64,000 nucleotides of DNA from JBNKHG01 sp050290225 (lineage in GTDB: Bacteria > Pseudomonadota > Gammaproteobacteria > Pseudomonadales > Cellvibrionaceae), in assembly GCA_050290225.1 (NCBI GenBank), contig JBNKHG010000007.1, forward strand, positions 1-64,000. Direction: 5' to 3'. Numbering within the stretch: the stretch's first letter is position 1; every line of letters begins with the position of its first letter. The position numbers were made by a program, and so were the translations under genes. The notes below the pieces were generated by a model, which ran no database searches, was not told the origin of the DNA, and saw nothing but the letters and a program-made list of their open reading frames with translations. Shown here piece by piece: positions 1 through 7,848 of the stretch.

Positions 1-145
1 AACACGCCGTAAACCCGTCCATGGACCCAAAGCACTCGTTGCACTCGCGGGGCCGGCCCGGGGCTCGGGCGCGACGTCCTTGTCGCGCACGGTTTCTGAA
101 AACACCCCAGCCACTCAGGCCTAACACCGTCGTTGATAGCCACTA
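1..145. other. Left-edge intergenic DNA with a GC-rich hairpin
   Basis: No gene is seen here. The stretch is GC-rich in its first half and contains a perfect 7-bp inverted repeat, GCGCGAC (69-75) and GTCGCGC (82-88), around a 6-nt loop. No T-tract follows, so it does not look like a rho-independent terminator. The phrase with 'cgtaaacccgtccatgga' resembles dispersed intergenic repeats of marine gammaproteobacteria; that is an impression from memory and would need a genome-wide copy count. Confidence 0.35.
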
Positions 146-331
146 TTGTCCTTTTCCAAGTGCTTGATGAGTATACATTTTATGAAAAATGAGAGAAACG
201 ACTGGACAAGGTCAATACATATCAGTGTCGTGTGCAGGCAATGGCAGTCGACCGGAGGTAGTGGGCAGAGGCCGGTCAGTGATCCTTTTTCAAACGTTGC
301 GCGGGTGGTAACTGTGTTGAATATTGTGGAT

Positions 332-1531
332 ATGGCGGTGGAAAATCGAATTCTGCCCCTGTTTCGCCTGGCCTTTCGGCCATTCTTTCTTTTTGGTGCA
401 ATCTTTTCCCTGGTGGCGGTGGCTCTGTGGGGGGAGTTCTGGTTGACCGGTGGAAGCTGGCATCCCTACGGCGGTTGGTTGTGGTGGCACAGTCACGAGA
501 TGCTGTTTGGTTTTGTGTGCGCCATAATCGTCGGCTTTTTACTGACGGCCGTACAGAACTGGACGGGTCTGCCCAGCCTGAGCAGCTGGCCCTTGGCTGG
601 GTTGTTTACGCTCTGGTTGCTGCCCCGGGTACTGATGTTAATGCCGGCCAGCGACGCATTGGATGCTTTGATTCCCTGGTTGGACGTACTTTTTTTGCCG
701 GTCGTCGCCTTGATAATGGTTCGTCTGGTGATGAAGGCCAGGCAGTGGCGTAATCTTGTTTTTGTGCCCCTGCTGTTGCTGCTGACGCTGACCAACTGTC
801 AAATGCACTGGGGGCTCAGCCAGAATGATTTGGCACTGAGCAGGGCGGCAGGGCAGAGTGGCATCTATATCATCCTTCTGATTGTGTCAGTACTGGGGGG
901 CAGGGTGATTCCCTTTTTTACCGCTAGCGGCACGCGCACGCTCAAGCCTGAGCCGCTGATCCCGGTAGAGGTTTTGGCGATTGGCAGTGTCGCCACTCTG
1001 GCTCTGTTACAGCTCGCGGGCCTGTTGCCGCTGTTGTCCGCGTCCTTGGTGGGAGCTCTGTTTTTGTTGGCCGGCGTTTGCCACGCCTGGCGTTTCCTGC
1101 GCTGGCGCTTCTGGATTACCTTTCGGGTGCCCCTGTTATGGTCATTGCACGCAGCCTATGGCTTTTTGGTGTTGGGATTCTGGCTGTGCGGATTGCAGTT
1201 CTGGGGGCTGTTTGAGTCGGTGCCTTTTCACACCCTGTTGCACAGTTTTACGCTGGGAACCATGGGGTTGTTGATTCTGGCAATGATGGCGCGGGTTTCA
1301 CTGGGACATACCGGTCGGCCGCTGCGGGTCAGCTTCTGGATCAGCCTGGCGTTTGCACTGTTGGCCGTCGCGGTTGTGTTACGTGTGTTGGTGCCGGTGT
1401 TGATACCCGCTGTCAGTCATTCTGTGAGTTACGTCGCCAGTGCCGGCTTGTGGTTGTTCGCCTATGGATTGTTCACGGTGATTTATCTGCCGATTCTTTC
1501 CAGACCCAGAGTGGATGGTCGACCTGGATAA
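332..1531 (+). CDS. nnrS: NnrS family haem/copper membrane protein
   Basis: Polytopic inner-membrane protein of about 399 residues with roughly twelve hydrophobic segments. Family hallmarks are the N-terminal FRLAFRPFF motif, then WWHSHEMLFGFV and a Trp/Gly-rich NWTGLPSL motif after the second helix, plus conserved His residues near the C-terminal half (LLHSFTLGTMG, SLGHTGRPL). NnrS proteins are haem- and copper-containing membrane proteins linked to nitric-oxide and nitrosative stress; the chemical role is not settled. The open frame extends upstream to 146, but the extra residues are not membrane-like and the family begins close to MAVENRILPLF, so ATG 332 is preferred; TTG 317 is an alternative. 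No denitrification genes are adjacent. Confidence 0.88.
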   Translation: MAVENRILPLFRLAFRPFFLFGAIFSLVAVALWGEFWLTGGSWHPYGGWLWWHSHEMLFGFVCAIIVGFLLTAVQNWTGLPSLSSWPLAGLFTLWLLPRVLMLMPASDALDALIPWLDVLFLPVVALIMVRLVMKARQWRNLVFVPLLLLLTLTNCQMHWGLSQNDLALSRAAGQSGIYIILLIVSVLGGRVIPFFTASGTRTLKPEPLIPVEVLAIGSVATLALLQLAGLLPLLSASLVGALFLLAGVCHAWRFLRWRFWITFRVPLLWSLHAAYGFLVLGFWLCGLQFWGLFESVPFHTLLHSFTLGTMGLLILAMMARVSLGHTGRPLRVSFWISLAFALLAVAVVLRVLVPVLIPAVSHSVSYVASAGLWLFAYGLFTVIYLPILSRPRVDGRPG

Positions 1532-1560
1532 AAAGAAACCAGTACAATTCGTACGGCCAT

Positions 1561-1590
1561 AAAAAAGCCCCTGGCCGTAAGGCGAGGGGC
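1561..1590 (-). terminator. Rho-independent terminator of small RNA copy 1
   Basis: On the minus strand, GCCCCT and AGGGGC close a hairpin with an inner GCC/GGC stem and GTAA-side loop, followed immediately by TTTTTT. On the plus strand the hairpin is followed by GTAAGC, so it is directional and does not serve nnrS. Confidence 0.75.
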
Positions 1591-1632
1591 GTAAGCATAA
1601 GAGGAGAGTAAGACACCGTAAATCATTTGGTC
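1561..1632 (-). ncRNA. Candidate AlgU-dependent small RNA, copy 1
   Basis: Predicted transcript of about 72 nt on the minus strand, starting about 7 nt after the -10 element and ending in a terminator. The hairpin lies at 1567-1590 (stem GCCCCT/AGGGGC with an inner GCC-GTAA-GGC) and is followed on the minus strand by six Ts (1566-1561). The core GGTGTCTTACTCTCCTC is 16/17 identical to that of copy 2 at 1787-1856, and both end in the same hairpin-plus-T design although the stems differ in sequence. That combination of conserved core, covarying-type terminator and matching promoter argues for an RNA gene. An open frame beginning ATGATTTACGG runs through the terminator and has no ribosome-binding site, so a peptide is unlikely. 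Targets are unknown. Confidence 0.62.
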
Positions 1633-1638
1633 GATAAC

Positions 1639-1666
1639 TGAGACTTTCACTATTCCATTGAGTTCC
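1639..1666 (-). promoter_or_regulatory. AlgU/RpoE-type promoter of small RNA copy 1
   Basis: Reading the minus strand: GGAACTC (1666-1660), a 15-nt spacer, then GTCTCA (1644-1639). This fits the AlgU/RpoE consensus GAACTT-N16-TCTGA with one mismatch in each element. The same two elements with the same 15-nt spacing recur in front of copy 2, while the spacer sequence is not conserved. This is the pattern expected of a true promoter pair. Confidence 0.62.
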
Positions 1667-1740
1667 CAAAAAATTTTGATTTTTTTTATCCCCCTGTTCG
1701 CGGCGCCTTTGGGCAGGGCATTGCTGCGGTGGCAAGGGGC

Positions 1741-1771
1741 CTTTCCTACACATTCAGGGGCGATAGGAAAG
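1741..1771. other. Inverted repeat between the two small-RNA units
   Basis: CTTTCCTA (1741-1748) and TAGGAAAG (1764-1771) form a perfect 8-bp stem with a 15-nt loop. It lies downstream of the copy 2 terminator and upstream of the copy 1 promoter. It has no T-tract on either strand, so its role is unknown. Confidence 0.4.
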
Positions 1772-1786
1772 TGATGGGCTACAAAG

Positions 1787-1816
1787 AAAAAAGCCTCGGT
1801 CCATAGGGAGCGAGGC
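1787..1816 (-). terminator. Rho-independent terminator of small RNA copy 2
   Basis: Minus strand GCCTCG ... CGAGGC hairpin (1816-1793) followed by six Ts (1792-1787). No T-tract follows it on the plus strand. Confidence 0.72.
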
Positions 1817-1856
1817 ATAAGCAATGAGGAGAGCAAGACACCAAAATTCATTGGTC
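1787..1856 (-). ncRNA. Candidate AlgU-dependent small RNA, copy 2
   Basis: Paralogue of the minus-strand RNA at 1561-1632, located just upstream of it in the same orientation. The predicted transcript is about 70 nt. It shares GACCAA near the 5' end, the core GGTGTCTTGCTCTCCTC and the segment TGCTTATGCC that leads into the terminator. The terminator hairpin is GCCTCG (1816-1811) with CGAGGC (1798-1793), followed by TTTTTT on the minus strand. The core contains CUCUCCUC, which could pair with Shine-Dalgarno sequences. The two copies differ in promoter spacer and terminator stem but keep core and layout, consistent with an old tandem duplication under selection. Confidence 0.62.
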
Positions 1857-1862
1857 GCTATC

Positions 1863-1890
1863 TGAGACCGGCAACCCGCCAATGAGTTCC
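1863..1890 (-). promoter_or_regulatory. AlgU/RpoE-type promoter of small RNA copy 2
   Basis: Minus strand GGAACTC (1890-1884), 15-nt spacer, GTCTCA (1868-1863). Both elements and the spacing are identical to the promoter at 1639-1666. An A/T-rich tract lies directly upstream in both cases and could act as an UP element. Confidence 0.62.
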
Positions 1891-2068
1891 TCTCTTTTCC
1901 GAAAGAATTTAAAAAATTTTCTTTTTTATCCGGATTAATGTGCGCTTAGTCACATATTCCATTCGGGGTGATCAAAATTTATACAGTTCTGCGACGTTGA
2001 CAATGGATGTTCGCGCTCTACACTGCTCGTCCATCCCTCGTTTTGTCATTGGAATGCCATCCAAGTTC

Positions 2069-3817
2069 ATGAAAAAGCAGATCCAGCGCCGTCCGGTTGA
2101 GCGAGCCCCAGGGAAATTGTCCGCTGATGTATCGCCTTTGCTGCAAAGAATCTATCGTGCCCGTGGCATCCAGTCCGATACCGAATTGCAAAACACTCTC
2201 AATCGGTTGCTTCCACCGGAGGCGTTTCGGGGGCTGAGCCAGGCTGTGGCAATTCTGGCGGATGCTCTGGCGTGCAGGCAGAGGTTATTGGTTGTCGGGG
2301 ATTTCGATGCCGATGGTGCGACCAGCAGCGCCCTGGCGGTTTTGGCGCTGCGGGCGCTGGGTGCCGATTGGGTGGATTTCCTGGTTCCCAACCGCTTTGA
2401 GTTCGGTTACGGCCTGACGCCGGAAATCGTGGAAGTAGCCAAAGGACATGCACCTGATGTGATTATCACGGTGGACAATGGCATTTCCAGTATAGATGGT
2501 GTGGCTGCCGCCAAGGCTGCGGGCATCCAGGTGGTTGTGACCGACCACCACCTCCCCGGCGAGTCGCTCCCTGTGGCCGATGCTATTGTCAATCCCAATC
2601 AACAGGGATGCACTTTCCCCAGTAAGCACCTGGCAGGCGTCGGGGTGATTTTCTATGTGATGACGAGTCTGCGCGCCGAGTTGCGTAGCCGGGGCTGGTT
2701 TCAACAGCAGAATATCGTCGAGCCTAATATGGCGAGTTTCCTGGACTTGGTAGCCCTGGGGACAGTGGCCGATGTGGTGCCGCTTGACCATAACAACCGC
2801 ATTCTGGTCCATCAGGGACTCCAGCGGATTCGTGCCGGTCAGGCTCGCCCGGGCATTTTGGCGTTGCTGGAAGTGGCCGGGCGCCCGCGCCCGCGGCTGG
2901 TGGCGAGTGACCTGGGATTTGCCGTGGGGCCGCGACTCAATGCTGCCGGGCGCCTGGATGATATGTCGCTGGGTATTCAGTGTCTGTTGTGCGAGTCGCC
3001 GGAACTGGCACGTGAAATGGCTTCGGAGCTGGATGATCTCAACCGCGAGCGCAGGGCTATCGAGAGCAGTATGCAGGCGGAGGCGCTCAAGCGCCTGCAG
3101 CAACTGGACCAACTCGGAGACCAGGCGTTGCCCTGGGGCATGTGTCTCTACGACAACAGCTGGCACCAGGGCGTGATCGGGATCCTGGCTTCCCGCATCA
3201 AGGACCGCTTTCACCGTCCGGTCATCGCCTTTGCAGATGCCAGCGATACGGAAATCAAAGGCTCGGCGCGCTCCATTCCCGGTTTGCATATTCGCGATAC
3301 CCTGGATGCAGTGGCGGCCAGGCACCCCGGTTTACTGACCAAATTCGGCGGCCACGCCATGGCGGCCGGCTTGAGTCTGGACAAAGCCCGATACCAGGAT
3401 TTCGCGCGCGCTTTCGACGATGCTGTGCGGCTGCAACTGGACGAATCAGACCTGCAGGCGGCTGTACTCAGTGATGGCGAGCTGGCGGCGGATGAATTTG
3501 CGCTGCCCATAGCCGAGCAGCTGCGCAATGGCGGCCCCTGGGGACAGCATTTTCCGGAGCCGGTATTCGATGGCGAGTTCTACCTGATGCAGCAACGTAT
3601 TGTCGGCGAAAAGCACTTGAAACTGTTGCTATCCCTGGATGCACAGGGTCAGCAGTTGGTGGATGCCATCGCTTTTAATATCGATTTGCAACAGTGGCCC
3701 AACCCGGTGGCCCAAAAGGCCAGGCTGGCCTACCGCCTGGATGTTAATGAGTACCGGGGACGCCAGAGCCTGCAGTTAATGGTTGAGTATATGGAGGCGC
3801 TGCCGGAGCCGTTATAG
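2069..3817 (+). CDS. recJ: Single-stranded-DNA-specific 5'-3' exonuclease RecJ
   Basis: DHH-superfamily exonuclease that resects 5' ends in RecF-pathway recombination, mismatch repair and base-excision repair. Visible motifs in order: VVGDFDADGATSSALAVL (motif I, metal ligands), ITVDNGISS, VTDHHLPGE (the DHH motif), GTVADVVPL, GPRLNAAGRLDDMSLGI, and a C-terminal DHHA1 part with KFGGHAMAAGLSL. From MKKQIQRRPV (ATG 2069) the protein has 582 residues, close to the usual 577. The frame opens at 1940, but the extra 43 residues are low-complexity and overlap the promoter side of the small-RNA block; ATG 2054 is a second option. The last codons overlap the convergent tesA by 6 bp. Confidence 0.95.
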   Translation: MKKQIQRRPVERAPGKLSADVSPLLQRIYRARGIQSDTELQNTLNRLLPPEAFRGLSQAVAILADALACRQRLLVVGDFDADGATSSALAVLALRALGADWVDFLVPNRFEFGYGLTPEIVEVAKGHAPDVIITVDNGISSIDGVAAAKAAGIQVVVTDHHLPGESLPVADAIVNPNQQGCTFPSKHLAGVGVIFYVMTSLRAELRSRGWFQQQNIVEPNMASFLDLVALGTVADVVPLDHNNRILVHQGLQRIRAGQARPGILALLEVAGRPRPRLVASDLGFAVGPRLNAAGRLDDMSLGIQCLLCESPELAREMASELDDLNRERRAIESSMQAEALKRLQQLDQLGDQALPWGMCLYDNSWHQGVIGILASRIKDRFHRPVIAFADASDTEIKGSARSIPGLHIRDTLDAVAARHPGLLTKFGGHAMAAGLSLDKARYQDFARAFDDAVRLQLDESDLQAAVLSDGELAADEFALPIAEQLRNGGPWGQHFPEPVFDGEFYLMQQRIVGEKHLKLLLSLDAQGQQLVDAIAFNIDLQQWPNPVAQKARLAYRLDVNEYRGRQSLQLMVEYMEALPEPL

Positions 3818-4441
3818 CAGCGGCAGTAAATAGGGTTCGACATTTTTCAGTAGTTGCGCCTGGGCTTCAGCATTGGGATGAATGCCGTCGGCTTGCATCA
3901 ACTCCGCGCGGGTTGCGACCTTGTCGAGGAAAAAAGGCACAAAGGGCAGTTGGTGCTTTTCAGCCAGTTGCGCATAAAGGGCGGCAAATCGATCTGTGTA
4001 GCGCACGCCGTAATTGGGCGGAATCCGGATGCCAAACAGCAATACCTCCGCGCCGCGGGCCCTGCTCAGGGTCACAATTTGGGACAGGTTCTGTTTCAGC
4101 AACGCCAGGGGGTGGCCACGCAAGCCATCGTTGCCGCCCAGCTCCAGCAGGACAATATCCGGTTGGTGGGTTTCCAGAAGCGCGGGCAAGCGCGCCAATC
4201 CTCCGCCACTGGTTTCGCCAGACACACTGGCGTTGACGAGTCGGTAATTGACAGCATTTTGAGCGCTTACCATTTGCAGCTTCTGCCGCAAGAGTTCCAC
4301 CCAGCCCTGGTTCTCTGTGATGCCATACGCGGCACTGAGGCTGTCGCCCAGAATCAGCAAGGTTTTTTCCTGTGCCTGGATTGTTGATCCCCAGGCAAGG
4401 CAAAGGGTCAAAAGCAGTAGCTTACAGGTTTGGTAAATCAT
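3812..4441 (-). CDS. tesA: GDSL/SGNH esterase, acyl-CoA thioesterase I / arylesterase
   Basis: Periplasmic SGNH hydrolase of 209 residues. A signal peptide (MIYQTCKLLLLTLCLAWG... cleaved near Ala23) precedes the mature domain. Catalytic blocks are visible: GDSLSAAYG with nucleophile Ser34, LGGNDGLRG (block III), and DGIHPN with the Asp/His pair near the C-terminus. Members of this family hydrolyse acyl-CoA, lysophospholipids and aryl esters. It is divergent from ybbA-ybbP, the same arrangement as in E. coli, and its stop overlaps that of recJ. Confidence 0.92.
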   Translation of the reverse strand: MIYQTCKLLLLTLCLAWGSTIQAQEKTLLILGDSLSAAYGITENQGWVELLRQKLQMVSAQNAVNYRLVNASVSGETSGGGLARLPALLETHQPDIVLLELGGNDGLRGHPLALLKQNLSQIVTLSRARGAEVLLFGIRIPPNYGVRYTDRFAALYAQLAEKHQLPFVPFFLDKVATRAELMQADGIHPNAEAQAQLLKNVEPYLLPLL

Positions 4442-4597
4442 TCACGATCTATCGCCATATGGATTCCCTAGTGCGGGAGTTTATCAATACCTTTTGGTTA
4501 ATTCTGTAAAGATATGTGAAATCCCTGGCCGCTTCCGGAACTGAGCCTTTAGACTGCCTGGGCAGCGAGATTATTACGATCTAATCCCGGTACCGCT

Positions 4598-5305
4598 ATG
4601 ATCGACGCACGCCTTATCACTAAAACTGTTGCCACTGTCGAGGGTGATCTGACTATTCTGGAGAATGTCTCTCTACAGGTGGCCGCTGGCGATAGCCTGG
4701 CCATTACCGGCGCTTCGGGATCGGGTAAATCGACCTTGTTGGGCATTTTGGCAGGGTTGGATGTGCCGACGTCGGGGCATGTTGTATTGGCTGGCCAGGA
4801 TATTACCGCCATGGATGAAGAGGGGCGGGCGCGGGTTCGGGCCGGCAGCGTCGGTTTTGTGTTTCAGTCGTTTCAGTTATTGCCCGGGTTGACGGCTCTG
4901 GAAAACGTGATGATGCCCCTGGAATTGCACGGCGTTAAAGATGCCCGGGAACGTGCCTCAGAATTTCTTGCCCGTGTCGGTCTGGTGGCACGTCAACACC
5001 ATTACCCCAGGCAATTGTCTGGCGGTGAACAGCAACGGGTGGCCATCGCCCGCGCCTTTGCCAGTGAACCGCGGATTTTGTTAGCCGATGAGCCCACGGG
5101 CAACCTGGATGCGGTCACGGGAGCACGGGTGATCGATCTCCTGTTTGAACTCAACCGGGAGCAGGGCACCATGTTGGTACTGGTTACCCACGAAGAGCGC
5201 CTGGCCGAGCGATGCCATCACCGCGTCGTGCTGGAAGCGGGGCGGATTGTGAATTCCCCGGCTCTGAGCTCAACCTCTTCGTCCCAACTAAACACACTCA
5301 ATTAA
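4598..5305 (+). CDS. ybbA: ABC transporter ATP-binding protein, YbbA family
   Basis: ATPase subunit of 235 residues of the MacB/LolD type. Walker A GASGSGKS at residues 38-45, Q-loop VFQSFQLLPG, signature LSGGEQQRVAIARAF, Walker B ILLADEPTGNLD and an H-loop VTHEE are all intact. It should energise the large FtsX-type permease encoded directly downstream; the two genes are contiguous (TAA then ATG with no gap). Its position divergent from tesA is conserved across gammaproteobacteria, but the transported substrate is not established. Confidence 0.93.
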   Translation: MIDARLITKTVATVEGDLTILENVSLQVAAGDSLAITGASGSGKSTLLGILAGLDVPTSGHVVLAGQDITAMDEEGRARVRAGSVGFVFQSFQLLPGLTALENVMMPLELHGVKDARERASEFLARVGLVARQHHYPRQLSGGEQQRVAIARAFASEPRILLADEPTGNLDAVTGARVIDLLFELNREQGTMLVLVTHEERLAERCHHRVVLEAGRIVNSPALSSTSSSQLNTLN

Positions 5306-7813
5306 ATGCGAACTTTCGGTTTACCTCTGAAATTATTGTGGCGCAATTGGCGCAGCGGCGAGGTAAAGATACTGTCAGGGGCGCTGTTATTGGCGGTCGC
5401 GGTGGTGACGGCGATCAATGTGTTTGCCGATCGCCTGGAAAGATCCCTGGTGGCACAGAGCAGCAGTTTTCTGGGGGCGGATCGCATTGTTCGCAGCTCC
5501 TCGCCAATTCCCGATGCCTGGCGAGAGCGTGCGGAACAGGCGGGCGTTGAACAGGCGCGCACCGTGTTGTTCTCCTCCATGGTGTTCGCCGGCGACAACA
5601 TGCATCTGGCTTCGGTCAAAGCCGTGACTCCCGGGTACCCGTTAAAGGGTCGGCTGGAAATCAGCGACCGGCCTTTTGCGGTGGAGCCTGCTGATATCCT
5701 CATCGCGCAATCGATCCCTTCACCCGGAGAAGCCTGGGTGGATTCGCGACTACTGCCGCTGTTGGATGTTGCCCTGGGGAATGAGGTTTATGTGGGCGAA
5801 AAAGCCTTGCAGGTCACTCGGGTTTTGGTGCGGGAACCCGACCGCGGCAGTGGCTTTTCCCTGTTTGGCGCGCGATTGATGATGAATGTCGCGGACTTGC
5901 CTGAGACGCAAGTTATTCAACCAGGCAGTCGGGTTCGTTACCAGTGGCTGTTGGCTGCCGATGAGCCATTGCTGTTGTCTTTTCTTGACTCCCTGGCCCC
6001 ACAGTTGACGGATCACCAAAAAATTGTCGATCTGCAATCGTCGCAACAAGGGTTGGCGAAAACACTGAAAACCGGTCGACGCTTTTTGCTGTTGGCGGGA
6101 GTCATCGGTGTTTTGTTGGCGGGAGTCGCTCTCGCAATTGCCGCTCAGCGCTTTGCTGCCAGGCATGTCGACCAGGTGGCGCTTATGAAGAGTCTCGGTG
6201 CCGGTACCTGGCGAATTCGCCAGTTATACATGTTGCAGTTGGTTCTGTTGGCGATAGTCGCATCAATGGCTGGGTTACTGCTCGGAGAAGTCATTCAGCA
6301 GCTGGTCGCCCGAACCCTGGGAACACTGTTTGATTGGACTTTGAGTGGAGCTGGCTGGAAAGCATACGGTATCGGTGTGTTGACCGGTTTTGTCTGCCTG
6401 CTGTTTTTTGCCCTGCCGCCCCTGTGGCATTTACCGACGGTTCCACCCTTGAAGGTACTGCGCCGGGAGTTGGCGTTCGATGGTCTGCGGACGGCGGCCC
6501 GGGCCTCGCTGGGAGCGCTGGCGGTACTGCTGTTGGTGTGGCTCTATAGTAACGACATCAAGTTGACCGTGGTGGTGATGCTCGGGTTTACGGCGGTGTT
6601 GCTGGTCTCTTCATTGGGGGCATTGGGGTTGCTGGCGTTGGGACGCGCCTTTGGTCAGCGTCATGGTCATATCTGGCGTTTGGCGTTGGCGAGCCTGCAG
6701 CGCCGACGCGGCCAGAGCGTGATGCAGATGTTGGTCTTTGCGGCGGCAATGATGCTGCTCCTGACCCTGATCAGCGTGCGCACCAGCCTGATCGACGATT
6801 GGCAGGTGCAGTTACCTGAGCAGGCGCCCAATCACTTCCTGGTCAACATCGCACCCTACCAGGTGGAGGGTGTAAGGGAGCTGTTGGGGCGAGAAGGGGC
6901 TCAAACCACTGGTCTCTATCCAATGGTGCGCGGCCGCCTGACCCATATCAACGATCAGCTCCCCAGTGAACGGGTCAAGCACCAGGCTGAAGTGTTGCTA
7001 CGCGAAGCAAATTTAAGCTGGGTGCAATCCTTGCGTACTGACAATCGCCTTGTCGGGGGCGTCTGGTGGGATCAGTGGCGACCCCCACAGGTAGGGAAGT
7101 TCGGGGTGTCGGTGGAAGCGGAAATCGCCCGCGATCTTGAGTTGAAGCTTGGCGACAAGCTGCGCTTTAGCCTCGGTGGATTGACTTTGGAGGCGCACGT
7201 GGCCAGTATTCGTGAGCTTGATTGGGATTCCATGCAGCCGAATTTTTATTTCCTGTTCTCTCCGGGTGCGCTGGATGCATACTCTCCCATGTACCTCACC
7301 AGCGTTTATCTGCCGCCGGAGAAAAAACTGTTGATCAACGATCTGTTACGGCAGTTTCCAACGATCCTGGTGATTGAATTGGATAAAGTGATCGATCAGA
7401 TTCGCATCATTGTTGATCAGGTTAGCAGTGGTGTGGAGTTGGTGCTGTGGCTAGTGTTATGCGGGGGCCTGTTGGTATTGCTTGCCGCGGTAAATGCCAG
7501 TATGGACAGCCGTCGGCAGGAGGCGGGAATACTGCGCGCCATGGGCAGCTCGCGGAAGCTGGTGATGGGCAGCCTGTTAGTGGAGTTTTCTGTACTGGGG
7601 CTGTTCGCGGGTCTGTTGGCGGTTGCCGGCGCCGAAGTCCTGTTGCTGGGCTTGCAGCGTTGGGTATTGGATACCCCGCTTTCCCCTCACTATATACTCT
7701 GGTTGGTGAGCCCCCTGATAGGCGCTGTTTTAATTGGAGGCTTGGGCGTGTGGAGTTGCCGGAAAGTGGTGACGGTGGCGCCCGCGGTGGTTTTGAGAGA
7801 CGCCAGTCACTAA
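5306..7813 (+). CDS. ybbP: FtsX-family ABC transporter permease, YbbP type
   Basis: Large inner-membrane permease of 835 residues with two FtsX-like halves: an N-terminal helix, a large periplasmic region, three helices around residues 250-370, further helices in the middle, a second periplasmic domain, and three C-terminal helices containing the RRQEAGILRAMGSSRKLV coupling motif. It begins at the base after the ybbA stop, so the pair is translationally coupled. Possible roles proposed for the family include lipid or hydrophobic-compound handling in the periplasm; nothing in the sequence fixes the substrate. Confidence 0.9.
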   Translation: MRTFGLPLKLLWRNWRSGEVKILSGALLLAVAVVTAINVFADRLERSLVAQSSSFLGADRIVRSSSPIPDAWRERAEQAGVEQARTVLFSSMVFAGDNMHLASVKAVTPGYPLKGRLEISDRPFAVEPADILIAQSIPSPGEAWVDSRLLPLLDVALGNEVYVGEKALQVTRVLVREPDRGSGFSLFGARLMMNVADLPETQVIQPGSRVRYQWLLAADEPLLLSFLDSLAPQLTDHQKIVDLQSSQQGLAKTLKTGRRFLLLAGVIGVLLAGVALAIAAQRFAARHVDQVALMKSLGAGTWRIRQLYMLQLVLLAIVASMAGLLLGEVIQQLVARTLGTLFDWTLSGAGWKAYGIGVLTGFVCLLFFALPPLWHLPTVPPLKVLRRELAFDGLRTAARASLGALAVLLLVWLYSNDIKLTVVVMLGFTAVLLVSSLGALGLLALGRAFGQRHGHIWRLALASLQRRRGQSVMQMLVFAAAMMLLLTLISVRTSLIDDWQVQLPEQAPNHFLVNIAPYQVEGVRELLGREGAQTTGLYPMVRGRLTHINDQLPSERVKHQAEVLLREANLSWVQSLRTDNRLVGGVWWDQWRPPQVGKFGVSVEAEIARDLELKLGDKLRFSLGGLTLEAHVASIRELDWDSMQPNFYFLFSPGALDAYSPMYLTSVYLPPEKKLLINDLLRQFPTILVIELDKVIDQIRIIVDQVSSGVELVLWLVLCGGLLVLLAAVNASMDSRRQEAGILRAMGSSRKLVMGSLLVEFSVLGLFAGLLAVAGAEVLLLGLQRWVLDTPLSPHYILWLVSPLIGAVLIGGLGVWSCRKVVTVAPAVVLRDASH

Positions 7814-7840
7814 GCCCGGGCAACCGGGATTAGTGACTGG
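7803..7840. terminator. Long bidirectional hairpin between ybbP and phoH
   Basis: An 11-bp perfect stem, CCAGTCACTAA (7803-7813) with TTAGTGACTGG (7830-7840), sits under an inner CCCGG/CCGGG stem closed by a GCAA (GNRA-type) tetraloop. The ybbP stop codon is inside the left arm. Neither side has a strong T-tract (plus side GGATGATTTTAC), so it may stabilise 3' ends or terminate weakly between the convergent genes. Confidence 0.55.
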
Positions 7841-7848
7841 GGATGATT

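Noticed and set aside
1379..1851. Overlapping minus-strand ORFs with similar peptide beginnings (MIYGVLLSS..., MNFGVLLSS...) across the two small-RNA units
   Set aside because: The peptide similarity is the translation of the conserved RNA core. There is no ribosome-binding site at either ATG, and both frames run through the terminator hairpins.
1561..1890. RsmY/RsmZ-type RNAs in the two-unit block, prompted by the gacS homologue
   Set aside because: The transcripts contain no repeated AGGA/GGA loop motifs, and the promoters match AlgU and not the GacA upstream sequence.
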